From Maea johnstoni (taxonomy: Eukaryota; Annelida; Polychaeta; Spionida; Magelonidae), in NCBI GenBank assembly GCA_963942565.1, contig OZ012684.1:65463654-65527653 (forward strand): a stretch of 64,000 bases of DNA, in the 5' to 3' direction. The position numbers and the translations under genes are program-made. Positions 26,390 through 38,324 of the stretch are shown in pieces (position 1 is the first letter of the stretch; every line of letters starts with the position of its first letter). The notes under the pieces were generated by a model. That model ran no database searches and was not told the DNA's origin. It saw nothing but the letters and a program-made list of their open reading frames with translations.

Positions 26390-26520
26390 ATGTTTTTTTT
26401 TTGTATTTACAGTTTAGCTTTTGCAGTTCAGTGTTGAATGATAAGCTACCATGTCAGTGTGTTGTACGATACTAAAGGTATAGGTAAAGGTGATCGGTTT
26501 ATAGTCTTGTATCCACCGAA
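26390..26520 (+). repeat. Dispersed repeat, family G, copy 1
   Basis: TACAGTTTA, then GTGTTG.ATGA.AAGCTA.CATGTC and TGTGTTGTACGATAC followed by AAATAATAGTC-like sequence recur at 50130-50275 in the same orientation, 24 kb away. Confidence 0.6.
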
Positions 26521-27125
26521 ATGATTTATCTATATTCCAGGTATATTGTTCCAGTTGTTGCTTCAAAATAATGAAAACTTGTGTTTCAAATGTTTTAACT
26601 CTATGAGGCCATCATGTATATTCCTACTGGCAGAATCACAGGGCTAGACAGCATTCGCTACATAACAGATGAGATTTCTTGGAGCCAAAATGGCGTATAC
26701 ATATGGATATCGGACTCACTACATGGAGGTGTAACATGACAAGTCATTTTTCTGCCATTAACATCCAGGGTATTCACAAAGAAAGAAGCTACATCAATAA
26801 GTCGTGGCGACAGCACGGCAATCTAGATGTCTATGCCAGCGTATAACAGCAACTGGTGCCTCACATCTACATGCAAATAGCAGACTGGCCACCTAGGAGG
26901 GATTTGCCTTGTATTAGTGCGTAAGTCAGATCTATCCACGGCGCTTTCTCGCTTTCATCGAGAAGCAGTGTCGGGTGATCAAGTACCAGTCGGAGGTGTC
27001 AGACTACAACAGGCCTTAACGGCGTGCGGGGGATTAGCAACGCAACCCTGATGGAGAAAAAAGTGGCTTCGGTTAGAGGCAGGATGTGGAGTGATTGGCA
27101 TAGAAAATTGCCAGCACCACGATAT
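26521..27125. other. Unique, less AT-rich sequence
   Basis: From 26650 to 27130 the sequence is GC-balanced and unique, with no supported frame. It is a candidate conserved non-coding block. Confidence 0.35.
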
Positions 27126-27825
27126 ACGTCTTTAGAGAGCGTGTCCAACACTGAAAAAGCTCAGTCATAAATACTAAATCACTCTGGTACCCTGTTTGTT
27201 CAACTTAGTGATAAACAATCTAATAGGCTATCCATAGTTAAGCTTAAAGCATATATAAAGGGACGTTCCCTGAGTTACAGCTCACATCTTATAAATAAGC
27301 CACTTTTCAACACAGATCTAGGGTGCTCAACACAGAAAAAGCTCAGTCTTAAATACTAAATCACTCTACTGGTGTTTGTTCAACTTAGTGATAAACAAAG
27401 TAATAGGCTATCCATAGTTAAGCTTAAAACATATATATAGACGCCCCCAAGAGTTACGTACAGCTCACATCTTATAAAAAAGCCACTGTTCAACACAGAT
27501 GTAGGGTGTTCAACACAGGAAAAGCTCAGACTCTGTTACAGTGTTTATTCAACTTAGTGATAAACAATCTAATAGGCTATCCATAGTTAAGCTTAAAACA
27601 TATATAAAGGGACAAGCCCTGAGTTACAGCTCATATCTTATAAATAAGCCACTTTTCTACTCAGATCTAGCGTGTTCAACACAGGAAAAGCTCAGACTCT
27701 GTTACAGTGTTTGTTCAACCTAGTGATAATCAATCTAATAGGCTATCCATAGTTAAGCTTAAAACATATATAGGGAGACGCCCCCAAGAGTTACAGCTCA
27801 CATCTTATAAATAAGCCACTGTTTC
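27126..27825. repeat. Dimeric tandem array, units of 165-180 bp
   Basis: Four units each contain TAGTGATAAACAA (or TAGTGATAATCAA), GGCTATCCATAGTTAAGCTT and CTCACATCTTATAAATAAGC or close variants. Units 1 and 3 carry AAAGGGAC..GCCCTGAG, while units 2 and 4 carry GACGCCCCCAAGAG, so the repeat expanded as a dimer. Confidence 0.9.
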
Positions 27826-27836
27826 TTTTGCGAAGC

Positions 27837-28063
27837 TAAACCCATAAATGCTTAAAAGTTCCTCTACAAATTGCTTCTATGATACATATACGATACAATG
27901 ACTTGGGTATTTAGAAAGATTTTACAAAATATTTGAAGGAGGGTTGCTGGAGGAGTTTGATTTACATTCCTCCTTCAAATTCTTTTCCCAACTTTGCTTT
28001 CACCTGAAAGGTATGACCAAAGTTGTCAGGCGTTTTTGGCCCTTGCAAACATTGTGCAATGGA
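27837..28063. mobile_element. TTAA-type MITE, family A, worn ends
   Basis: It starts CTAAACCCATAAATGC, carries AAAAGTTCCTCTAC, ATATTTGAAGGAGGGTTG, its partner CCTCCTTCAAAT, and TGTCAGGCGTTTTTGGCC. The terminal TTAA sites are gone. Confidence 0.6.
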
Positions 28064-28630
28064 TTGATATTTCTTTTATGTTTTTCTTTTACAGAAGTAG
28101 CAGATATCTATTTCAATGACTTCAATTATTTGTGAAGTTATGCTCATTTCTTTAGTTCTTATCAATTAAGTATCATTGGTCCTGGCATTGACACTGGGAG
28201 ATCTCCCAACATCAATGGGTTATTGTTTCTTTAGATGGGTAATGTCTGACAAAAACAAAATGCAGGACCTTGCTCTTTCAATTCATGTTCATCTATATCC
28301 TATATGATATAGGCATTCACTATACCATGCTGGCTGGGGGCCGAAGAAGGTGAGCATCTTTAACAATAGCCGTCAGCACTATTCCATGGCTCCTGCATGC
28401 CTCCTCAGGGGCTGCAGAGGTGGTAGATGCATGCATGTGCTCTCCTGATAGCATAGTTTATATGCCAATATTTCCAAACGCTAATCAATGGCCGAGAAAG
28501 GGCCCGCAGATATCAGTGTTTTCCACATGGCGGGGCAGAATGGCGGTTGTGATCTAGAGGTTTCTGCATCAAGTGGTCCTCCCTTGACAGCTCATTCTTC
28601 AGCGGCGGCCGAGCATCAGCAAACAAACAC
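28064..28630. other. Unique sequence before the minisatellite
   Basis: The GC-balanced stretch 28320-28620 has no repeat or supported frame. Confidence 0.4.
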
Positions 28631-31080
28631 ACACCAGGCTCACTACGCACTCTAGGGACTAGGCTAGGAGGAGGCGATATGAGGAGCTAGCTCTACCCGT
28701 GGGCCACCCTCCCTCAACATGAAACACACACAAGGCTCACTCTGTACTCTAGGGACAAGGCTAGGAGGAGGCGATATGAGGAGCTAGTAGCTCTACCCCT
28801 GGGCCTCCCTCCCTCTCCATGAAACACACACACCAGGCTCACTCTGTACTCTAGGGACAAGGCTAGGAGGAGGTGATATGAGGAGCTAGCTCTACCCGTG
28901 GGCCACCCTCCCTCTCCATGAAACACACACACGAATCAGGCTCACTCTGTACTCTAGGGACAAGGCTAGGAGGAGGTGATATGAGGAGCTAGCTCAACCC
29001 GTGGGCCTCCCTCCCTCTCCATGAAACACACACACACACCAGGCTCACTCTGTACTCTAGGGACGAGGCTAGGAGGAGGCGATATGAGGAGCTAGCTCTA
29101 CCCCTGGGCCTCCCTCCCTCTCCATGAAACACACACACACACCAGGCTCACTCTAGGCTCACTCCGTACTCTGGGGACGAGGCTAAGAGGAGGCGATATG
29201 AGGAGCTAGCTCTACCCGTGGGCCACCCTCCCTCAAGATGAAACACACACACCAGGCTCACTCCGTACTCTGGGGACGAGGCTAGGAGGAGGCGATATGA
29301 GGAGCTAGCTCTACCCGTGGGCCACCCTCCCTCAACATTAAACACACACACACCAGGCTCACTCTGTACTCTAGGGACGAGGCTAGGAGGAGGCGATATG
29401 AGGAGCTAGCTCTACCCGTGGGCCACCCTCCCTCAACATGAAACACAAACACACGTGGCTCACTCTGTACTCTAGGGACAAGGCTAGGAGGAGGCGATAT
29501 GAGGAGCTAGCTCTACCCCTGGGCCTCCCTCCCTCTCCATGAAACACACACACCAGGCTCACTCCATACTCTGGGGACGAGGCTAAGAGGAGGCGATATG
29601 AGGAGCTAGCTCTACCCGTGGGCCACCCTCCCTCAAGATGAAACACACACACCAGGCTCACTCCGTACTCTGGGGACGAGGCTAGGAGGAGGCGATATGA
29701 GGAGCTAGCTCTACCCGTGGGCCACCCTCCCTCAACATTAAACACACACACACCAGGCTCACTCTGTACTCTAGGGACGAGGCTAGGAGGAGGCGATATG
29801 AGGAGCTAGCTCTACCCGTGGGCCACCCTCCCTCAACATGAAACACAAACACACGTGGCTCACTCTGTACTCTAGGGACAAGGCTAGGAGGAGGCGATAT
29901 GAGGAGCTAGCTCTACCCCTGGGCCTCCCTCCCTCTCCATGAAACACACACACCAGGCTCACTCCATACTCTGGGGACGAGGCTAGGAGGAGGCGATATG
30001 AGGAGCTAGCTCTACCCGTGGGCCACCCTCCCTCAACATTAAACACACACACACCAGGCTCACTCTGTACTCTAGGGACGAGGCTAGGAGGAGGCGATAT
30101 GAGGAGCTAGCTCTACCCGTGGGCCACCCTCCCTCAACATGAAACACAAACACACGTGGCTCACTCTGTACTCTAGGGACAAGGCTAGGAGGAGGCGATA
30201 TGAGGAGCTAGCTCTACCCCTGGGCCTCCCTCCCTCTCCATGAAACACACACACCAGGCTCACTCCATACTCTGGGGACGAGGCTAGGAGGAGGCGATAT
30301 GAGAAGCTAGCTCTACCCGTGGGCCACCCTCCCTCTCCATGAAACACACACACACCAGGCTCACTCTGTACTCTAGGGACGAGGCTAGGAGGAGGCGATA
30401 TGAGGAGCTAGCTCAACCCGTGGGCCACCCTCCCTCAACATGAAACGCAAACACACATGGCTCACTCTGTACTCTGGGGACGAGGCTAAGAGGAGGCGAT
30501 GTGAGAAGCTAGCTCTACCCGTGGGCCACCCTCCCTCTCCATGAAACACACACACACCAGGCTCACTCTGTACTCTAGGGACGAGGCTAGGAGGAGGCGA
30601 TATGAGGAGCTAGCTCAACCCGTGGGCCACCCTCCCTCAACATGAAACACAAACACCAGGCTCACTCCGTACTCTAGGGACGAGGCTAGGAGGAGGTGAT
30701 ATGAGGAGCTAGTAGCTCTACCCCTGGGCCTCCCTCCCTCAACATGAAACACACACATACCAGGCTCACTCTGTACTCTGGGGACGAGGCTAGGAGGAGG
30801 CGATATGAGGAGCTAGCTCTACCCTTGGGCCACCCTCCCTCTCCATGAAACACACACATACCAGGCTCACTCTGTACTCTAGGGACGAGGCTAGGAGGAG
30901 GCGATATGAGGAGCTAGCTCTACCCGTGGGCCACCCTCCCTCAACATGAAACACACACACCAGGCTCACTCCGTACTCTGGGGACGAGGCTAGGAGGAGG
31001 GGATATGAGGAGCTAGCTCTACCCGTGGGCCATCCTCCCTCTCCATGAAACACACACACACCAGCCTCACTCCGTACTCT
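28631..31080. repeat. 101-bp minisatellite, about 24 units, with higher-order structure
   Basis: Each unit contains TACTCTAGGGAC.AGGCTAGG, AGGCGATATGAGGAGCTAGC, ACCCGTGGGCC.CCCTCCCTC and ATGAAACACACACACC. Unit starts step by about 101 bp (for example 29665, 29766, 29867, 29966, 30067, 30168). Variant units A, B and C recur in the same order from 29366, 29766 and 30067, so blocks of 300 to 400 bp were copied together. The frames of 67 to 122 codons on the minus strand follow the period and are not genes. Confidence 0.95.
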
Positions 31081-31515
31081 GGGGGGGGGGGGGGGGGGGA
31101 CCTTAGAGGAGTCTAGGAGGTGATATGAGGAGCTCCTGGTTGCTCTACCCCTAAGCCCCCCACTGGGCCTCTTTATATTTCAAGCCAACAGTCTCTATGA
31201 AACACACAAATGCCTTGCTCTCTCACTCTGGGGACTAGTCAAGGAGGAGGCAATATGAGGAGCTGACTGCTCTAGCCCTGGGCCTCCCTGGGCCACCCAC
31301 TGGGCCTCTTTATACATCAAGCCAACTGAGTCTCTGTGAAGAAAAAAACATGTGAGGCTCTCTCCTCACTCTAGGCCATCTGGGGTGGGGCGGGGGGGGG
31401 GGGGGGGAGGGGGATCTGGGAGGAGTCAGTGAGGAGGGGTTATGGCTGCTCTACCCCTAGACCACCCACTGGGCGTCTTCATGCTTCAAGCCAACCTGAG
31501 TCTCTGTGATAATCA
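31081..31515. repeat. Diverged longer relatives of the 101-bp unit
   Basis: Three units of about 145-170 bp share GATATGAGGAGCT.., CTCTACCCCTA and CTCTGTGA with the minisatellite. They also carry about 50 bp more (CCCACTGGGCCTCTTTATA, then CAAGCCAAC). Two of them contain runs of G (31081-31099 and about 31389-31408). They look like the ancestral form. Confidence 0.8.
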
Positions 31516-32070
31516 GGTAACACCTTGTAATAGACCTCACACACGTCTTACAAGTGCTGACATACTCTACCATTTTATTAAGATTGGTGATCATGCTTAG
31601 TTAATTGACCTGATCTTCATAGTGAACAGTCCTGTCATGAAAGTCTTTGTACCATGTTCACTGGCAGACTGGCAGTATCTTGCAGTAGCAGCTTCTCACA
31701 CACCTTTTAAGGAAAGTGCTCACATATTTTACCATTTTGTTAGAATTGGTTGTGATCATGCAGGCAGTATCTTGCAATATTAGCTGCTTCCCACACGTCT
31801 TGTAAGAAAAGTGCAAACATATTTTACCATTTCGTTAGAATTGGCGACCATCGTGAAGAATCTTGCACACTGGTCTTATAAGAGACTGCAGACATATTTC
31901 ACCATTTTGTAAGAATTGGTGGTCATCACACAGTATCTTGCAATAGCTGCTTCACACACATCGCGTAAGAGAAGATCTGACATATTTTACCATTTTGTTA
32001 GATTGGCAATCATCAGGCAGTATCTTGCAATAGCTGTCTCACACTGTTCTAAAAAGAAAAGTGCTGACAG
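31516..32070. repeat. Degenerate tandem array, about 80-150 bp units
   Basis: CAGTATCTTGCAATAGCTGC, ACATATTTTACCATTTTGTTAG and GATTGG..ATCAT recur about five times with variable spacing. Confidence 0.8.
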
Positions 32071-32950
32071 GCAAATAGCCTATTTTCTTTTGGTGGCACA
32101 TACATATCATTTCAAAATCAAGTGAATTGCATTTCTACTATAAAGTAGTTTTTCTAGTGCAGTACCAAAACAATAAATAAGTTCTCCAGTGACTGGAGGT
32201 CTCATCGAAAAGTGACATTCGCTGCATATCATCACCTGCACCTGCCATTAAAAAAAAATTCAATTCAGGTAAACAAAGATGGCAGTGCCGTGCAGAGATT
32301 CTGTGCAATTTCAGCACTACAGATAACCATGGTTTGTACCCGTGGGAAATCACTTTAGAATTAAATAAAGTATTTTGAATTTATTCCGTTCACTTGAAAG
32401 ACTAACAGCAATAAATTTTACATCTCAAGTAGTTGATTTGACTCTAGTGGATTATCGACCGATCTCCATAAGTGTTAAGTACTTATGAGAGAATTATTAA
32501 CAAGGATGTCAGTATTTGCCTGCAGCCCCACTGGTATAATAAATAGACAGTCCTAAAGGAATGACATTTTATAAATTAATCCCCAAAGGTATTTTATACT
32601 ATCTGGCATAAAATGAATAGTTTATGTTAGGTTCATGACAAAAAAAAATCAATTCCCTGGAAATGTGTATAATGTGTATCATAAACATACTCCAATGCAT
32701 ATTTCCATACTCCTATGAAAATTGATTGATCTAAGACTATATATTTTGTGGTATATATATATATATAATTATATATATATATATATATAGATAGATATTT
32801 TATTATTATTATTATTTTTTTTTTTTTTGGGGGGGGGGGGGTTAGAAGCATGAATGGTGTAAGGTATCCACTTGCCATAGGTTATGATTGGAACATGGGG
32901 CAGGCTCGATAGTGGGGTACTCTTGTGTTTCATGCATGGAGTGGTAGCAG
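32071..32950. other. Unique AT-rich sequence with short homopolymers
   Basis: It contains a (TA)n block at about 32752-32788 and a T run followed by a G run at 32813-32841. No gene is supported. Confidence 0.5.
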
Positions 32951-34075
32951 CTGGTCCCTCTCAAGGAGTACACATGTGTAAAACCTGATTTGTACATACC
33001 ATATACAAACTCCTAGACGTTAGACAAACTGAACCATGTAAGCGTATGATACCAATCGCTCAAGAGATATCAATCTTGTATGTTAGTGGTTTAACCCTTG
33101 TGACTCCAAATTACTGTCTGGTGCCCAATTGTAATTGGGATTATTGCCCAAAATCCAGTACTAGTGATGTTCATGTTGAACAATCTTATAAAATTTTGGT
33201 CCAGCATAGTCTTGCGGCATATCAAAATGAAAGTTGAATCGAGCATAACATATTGACAGCCAATTGCTGAATTTTTAATCTATGTAGGGGGTCTTTACAT
33301 GTTTTTGATCATCTCTCACGCATGCATGTGGCACGGTTCTCTAGGTAAAAGTTGCTACAAACGCATAATGTGTGGGTGGCATTAAAAGGGTTAAAAGTGG
33401 TCTGAATCCACCCATGTCAATATTCCTTCCTGAGCGCACAAATGTAAAACCATGTGTACATATCCCAAACCAACTCTTAGATGTTAGGCAAATAGAACCA
33501 TGTGTAAGTGTATGATAGCAATCGCTAAAGAGATATCAATGAACCTTGTATGTCAGTGGTTAAAAGGTGGATTGAATCCAACCATGTCAATATTTCCTCC
33601 TGAGTACACAAATGTAAAGCCTTATGTTTACACATCCTTAGCCAACTCTTAGATATAAGACAAACTGAACCGTGTGTAAGTATGAAAGCCAATGATAGCA
33701 ATCACTCGGAGATGTCAACCGTATATGTTAGTGGTTTAAAGGTAGACTGAATCCACCCATGTCAATATTTCTAGCTGAACCTTAGTTTGATCGACAGATT
33801 ATTTCTAGTGTATTTTTGAGTGGTATTCACTTAAATATGGGGCAAGTGGGGTTTAAAGGTAGACTGAATCCACCCATGTCAATATTCCTAGCTGAACCTT
33901 AGTTTGATCGACAGATAATTTTTAGTGTATTTATAAATGGTACTCACTCAAATAGGAGGAAATGGGTTTTAAAGGTAGACTGAATCCATCCATTCCATCC
34001 AAACCTTAGTTTGATTGACAGATAATTTTGTGTGTATTTATAAGTAGTATTCACTCAAATAGGGGCAAATGGGGC
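32951..34075. repeat. Two-phase tandem array, about 170-bp then 120-bp units
   Basis: Three longer units share AATGTAAAACCATGTGTACA, CCAACTCTTAGATGTTAG, AGAGATATCAAT and TGAATCCACCCATGTCAATA. From about 33728 the right half is repeated three times with a new piece (CTGAACCTTAGTTTGATCG, then CACTCAAATAGG). The first long unit is split by the MITE at 33091-33394. Confidence 0.85.
33091..33394. mobile_element. TTAA-flanked MITE, family F, with clear empty-site comparison
   Basis: It starts TTAACCCTTGTGACTCC and ends TTAAAAGGGTTAA. Removing it with one TTAA restores the neighbouring tandem unit exactly around GTGGTTTAAA. Its right part (TCTCACGCATGCATGTG, GGTTCTCTAGGT and on) recurs at 38571-38666. 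Confidence 0.85.
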
Positions 34076-34297
34076 ATTGCTTTTTTTATGTGCGGGTGGG
34101 CAGGGCGAGTGCAGCGTTTGAGTATCGAGATTGGATTAGCAGCGGAGTGGAAATAGTCAGTAAATCAAATCAGGTATGTGGTTAATGACTGCATCAGCCG
34201 CCACCTCCCCGGCTTTCCTCTATTTCCCTCTACTAATTCCACCAGCCAGCAAAGACCCACTGAACACATTATACCCTCCTGAGCAAACCGAGAGAAA
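34076..34297. other. Unique, less AT-rich segment
   Basis: A short GC-balanced block with GGATTAGC, CAAATCA and TTAATGACTG sites; a weak regulatory candidate. Confidence 0.3.
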
Positions 34298-34825
34298 TTA
34301 ACCCATGTATGCTTAAGAGTTCCTCCATGTACATAAATAGTCGTCTGGATCTAAAATACTTTTGACAATAACTATTTGGGTCTTAGCCAGGATTTAGAAA
34401 CTGGGTGCCTAAAATTGGCCATTTTTTGTACTATTTTTGGGCATCCAAATTTTTAGGGGGGGAACCACAATAAATTCAGATATCAACCATAAACATGTAT
34501 TAATTTAAAATAAGGCATGATAGCCTTATACAATGTCATTGGAATTATATGGAGATGAAAAACTTCAACTATATGCCTAAGATTGACATTTTAAGAAATT
34601 CCCCACAAAAGGTTTTGGGTGTCCTGAGGGGTGCTTTTTAAGGGTTTGGGTGTCTAAAAAGATACCCAGACGCCCTGCTGGCTAAGACCATGTTTTAAAG
34701 GAGAGTTGTTGGTTATGTTTTCATTAACAATTCTCCATCAAATATTTTCTTAACTTTGCTATTACCTGCAAGATTTCCTCATAATTGTCTGGCTGCTTTT
34801 GGCTGCTGTGTGCATTAATGGTTAA
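34298..34825. mobile_element. TTAA-flanked MITE, family A, with nested family C
   Basis: It starts TTAACCCATGTATGC, carries AAGAGTTCCTCCATG and TCGTCTGGATC, is interrupted after GACAATAACTATTTG, resumes with AAAGGAGAGTTGTTGG and ends GTGCATTAATGGTTAA. Confidence 0.8.
34379..34689. mobile_element. MITE family C, full copy nested in family A
   Basis: The ends are GGTCTTAGCCAG and its inverted form CTGGCTAAGACC. Inside, TCCAAATTTTTAGG and ACAAAAGGTTTTGGGTGTCC are subterminal. It is younger than the family A copy it splits. Confidence 0.75.
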
Positions 34826-35039
34826 AGAATGATGGTCCTGATCACATGGCTAGGCAACAGCACTGCCAAAGAAGCCTTATTATTAAAACACCTATCTACC
34901 AGCGAGAACTTCGCACTGTTTTTACTGAAGAAAATATTTTACACATTGAATGTATTTTGTTCTCTGATATGATTTTTTTATTATTGAATTCAGCTTTCCA
35001 TAATGGAGAGACTGAAGAAATATATGGGGCTTCACCAAG

Positions 35040-35220
35040 GAAAGGGCCTGCCTCAATGGCCGAGTAGTCAGAGGCATTGGCATTGACTTCTCATATGAGA
35101 GTAGCAACTGACTTAAAAGGTTAAGGGGTGTTACCTATCTGATTTCCTCCACCACTTACTGGCTTGTCACTATTCGGGTTAATCATGTATGGCAAAAAAG
35201 TGATGATAATTGAAATTCCA
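35040..35220 (+). repeat. tRNA-derived SINE, worn copy
   Basis: The head GGGCCTGCCTCAATGGCCGAG is kept, the B box is lost, and the tail TTTCCTCCACCACTTACTGG and TATGGCAAAAAAGTGATGAT is clear. Confidence 0.7.
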
Positions 35221-35835
35221 AGTTCACCGAGAGAGGCCAAGATCATTACTATGGGCATGCTAAAAATACTGGAAAAATATCCCATCAATCCAAATCACCT
35301 GGTCTGCATAGCTCGAACTCTGACTGCAGCCTCGCAGGCTCTCTGAAGGCCTGTAATCCTAAAATGAAGAATGGGCAGAGAAACAACCAGTAAAGCCTTC
35401 AGCCAGCCAGCACACCAGCCAGCCAAATTGAGCACATTGATATAGCTATGTTAATGGTCTCCCTTCTAGCGAATCTAGCGGCTCAAAATTTCCATCAGGA
35501 CAGAGAGGTAGCTAGCACGCCGGCAGCAGCAGCAGCAGCAGAGACAAAGTTCTTCTCTACCAGCTGGGTGCATGGGAAGTCAGTCAGAGCCCGCACAGAT
35601 CAATATTACTGCCACAGCCTGCTGCTGCTGCTGCTGCAAGGAAACATAATAAACCCACCCACAAACCAACACTAAATTAACAATGAAGCCACAGGCTGGT
35701 CAACTGCAAACACTGGCCTCCCTCCTCAAACTATTGAGACACATACCTTTGCTTATTATCTGAACTTGCTTGAAGTGAAAAAAAAAAGTTAACTCAGAAT
35801 ACCTTAGTGTCATCAACTGTCAATGTTCAAACATG
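35221..35835. other. Unique sequence with GCA repeats
   Basis: Short CAG/CTG runs at about 35523-35540 and 35620-35636 are inverted to each other. No supported gene. Confidence 0.45.
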
Positions 35836-36570
35836 CATTACATCAAAGGGCTCAACATTCTTTGTGAGTACAGAGCACAATGCGGGCCATAACATGGATG
35901 TTAATATTGCCAATGGCCTAACAGTAGGAACATAGAAACCTAACTCCTATGGTCTCCCTTTCTATGCGGGTATAGAAAAAGATTGTGTCATCGCCATCAA
36001 ATGGTCTAACAGTGACACCTAAAGAAATCCAACAACCAAGAAGACAACTAATCTGTTTTAGTACAGAGCAGAATAGAATGTGTGACACAATGAGAGACAA
36101 CTCAAATAAATGTATTCTGGGGGTTTCCAGCCCAAACAGGAACACAGGAACCTGACATCCTATGGCCCCCCTATTGGTGCCAGTATGTACAGAGAAGATG
36201 TATGTCACATGTATTTATGGACTGAGACATGTATTCTGGTGTTGTCCTGACCAAATGAATCAAACATCCTATCTCTGTGAATACAGAGCATAATGTGTGT
36301 AATAACATGTACATTATGCTATAGACAGCGACATGCATTCAGGGGTTGTTCTGGTCAAACAGTAACATAGAGACCTAACATCCTATGGCCCCCCTATCTG
36401 TGCAAGTACAAAAAAGAAACTTTGTTATAACATGTAATGTGGTATAGACACATGAGGGGTTGCTATGATCCAACAGTAACATAGAATCCTAACATCCTAT
36501 GGTCTCCATATCTATGCGAATACAGATTAGAACTTGAGCCATAACATGTATGTTGTAGACAGTAACATGT
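35836..36570. repeat. Degenerate tandem array, about 125 bp
   Basis: About five or six worn units share AACAGTAACATAGA..CCTAACATCCTATGG, CCCCCTAT.TGTG..AGTACA and ATAACATGTA..TGT. The spacing varies. Confidence 0.75.
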
Positions 36571-36820
36571 ATTAGAAACTGAGGAAGTCAGAAAAAGCAT
36601 TCTGATAAGGCGTAGACATTGACCCAGTAACTCTAGGTTTATGCTTATCTGAGAATCTGATACCCAGGTTTCCCACTGAAACCTCTCACATGTATACAAC
36701 ACAGCTGGCTTACTCATAGTGCTAAGCTAGAAAGGCTTCGTCAATATAATTTGATGTTGAGTCTAGAATACTGTACCCCTCAGCAAGTAAATCTTAGAAA
36801 TAAACACTCTTATCATCCTG

Positions 36821-37035
36821 TAACCCACTCATATCCTGAGACACCCTTGACAAGAACCATGTGGAACTCACAAAAAATAACTCTAAAATTATTCCAGAAA
36901 TATTTGAAGGAGATGGGTTTGTAAGGTTCTGATCAACATTCATCCTTCATAAGTATTCCAGAATAAACTCTGGCCTTAAAGATATTACCAAAATACCTGA
37001 GGCATCTCTGGGCACTAGGAGCATGAATGGGATAG
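36821..37035. mobile_element. TTAA-type MITE, family A, diverged subfamily
   Basis: It starts TAACCCACTCATATCCTGAG, has TTGACAAGA, ATATTTGAAGGAGATGG, CATCCTTCATAAGTATT and ends GCATGAATGGG. It is closest to the copy at 8468. Confidence 0.6.
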
Positions 37036-37257
37036 ATATTAGATGAAAATGCCATTCCATGGGAGTTATACAGTGTGCTCAGCCTGGGCTCAAACATTAA
37101 GTGTCATACTCAATGAGCAGACATTGAGCAGTAGTCACACCAAAAAAGGATTGATGCAAAACAGTCCTCTATGATTCGGATTATAGTAGATTTAAGCCTT
37201 CTTTTTTATGAACATTAACTTCTTTTGAAGTTGATTTGAGCTAGAAGGCATACATAT

Positions 37258-37430
37258 GAATTTAACACATTAATCCTTGCAGTTTTAACATGCATAAACG
37301 TAGTTGATGCCAAATAAATGAAGGAGAAATGTGAATCAGAACATTACAAACAACCCTCCATCAAATGATATGTAAATTTCTAAATATCAAATTATAGTCA
37401 AAAGTATAACAGACTCAGACGACAATGGGA
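37258..37430. mobile_element. Partial family A MITE
   Basis: TTAACACATTAATCC, AATGAAGGAGAAATG, ACAACCCTCCATCAAATGAT and CAGACGACAATGG follow the family order, but both ends are worn. Confidence 0.5.
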
Positions 37431-37449
37431 AGTGGAACACACACACATT

Positions 37450-37710
<261 letters not shown>

Positions 37711-38094
37711 TGGGCTAAACATTTCTTCTGGCTTGTGGTACAAGGATACAGGTGATGCAGTCAGTCTCCTGTAAGCTGAAGGTTCTAACTTAAAGCTTCC
37801 TAGAGCTAATTTGTGACTAAAGACCGCTACCACAGTCAGAGTTGCAATTGGGGGAACCTTACAGCTCATAAAACGCTTAGGTTTCTACACTTGTTAGAGA
37901 GGCCAGTAATTGATCTGTAGCCTGTTGTAAACCCTTTCCCACTTCCAAGCCTGACTTCAGCACTAGGGGCTTTCCTTGACAGGGAAGAAAATATAGACTC
38001 ATTGTCTCCGCACAAACTCACCACATCAGTGGTAAAGACAGTAAAAATTAGCTGTGACTGCATGGAACTTGGAAATTCCATCACGCTCACATTT

Positions 38095-38245
38095 CTGCTA
38101 TTTTTAAGCTAAATTGTGACTGCAGCAAGTTGTAAATGGTGGAGGACGCCATGGTACCTGGAGAAAAACCACCCTCCTCACCTCAAGTCACTGGCAACTT
38201 CCTCATATGACCAGTTGGATTCAAACCCAGATGGTTAGAGACTGG
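38095..38245 (-). repeat. tRNA-derived SINE copy, minus strand
   Basis: On the minus strand it reads GGGTTTGAATCC at the B box, then GTTGCCAGTGACTTGAGGT and CCTCCACCATTTACAA. The 5' head is missing. Confidence 0.7.
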
Positions 38246-38324
38246 GAAGAAATTGAAATAACATGTACACTTCTAAAAGTTTTAAATAAAATAGTTTTGA
38301 AAATCAAAATAGATCCTAAGTGTT

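Noticed and set aside
28714-31059. Repeated minus-strand frames of 67-122 codons (CVFHGEGGW.. type)
   Set aside because: They follow the 101-bp minisatellite period, begin and end at unit-specific positions and shift frame with unit length. No independent sign of coding.
35523-35636. Inverted CAG/CTG runs as a hairpin gene
   Set aside because: Only short trinucleotide runs; no longer pairing around them.
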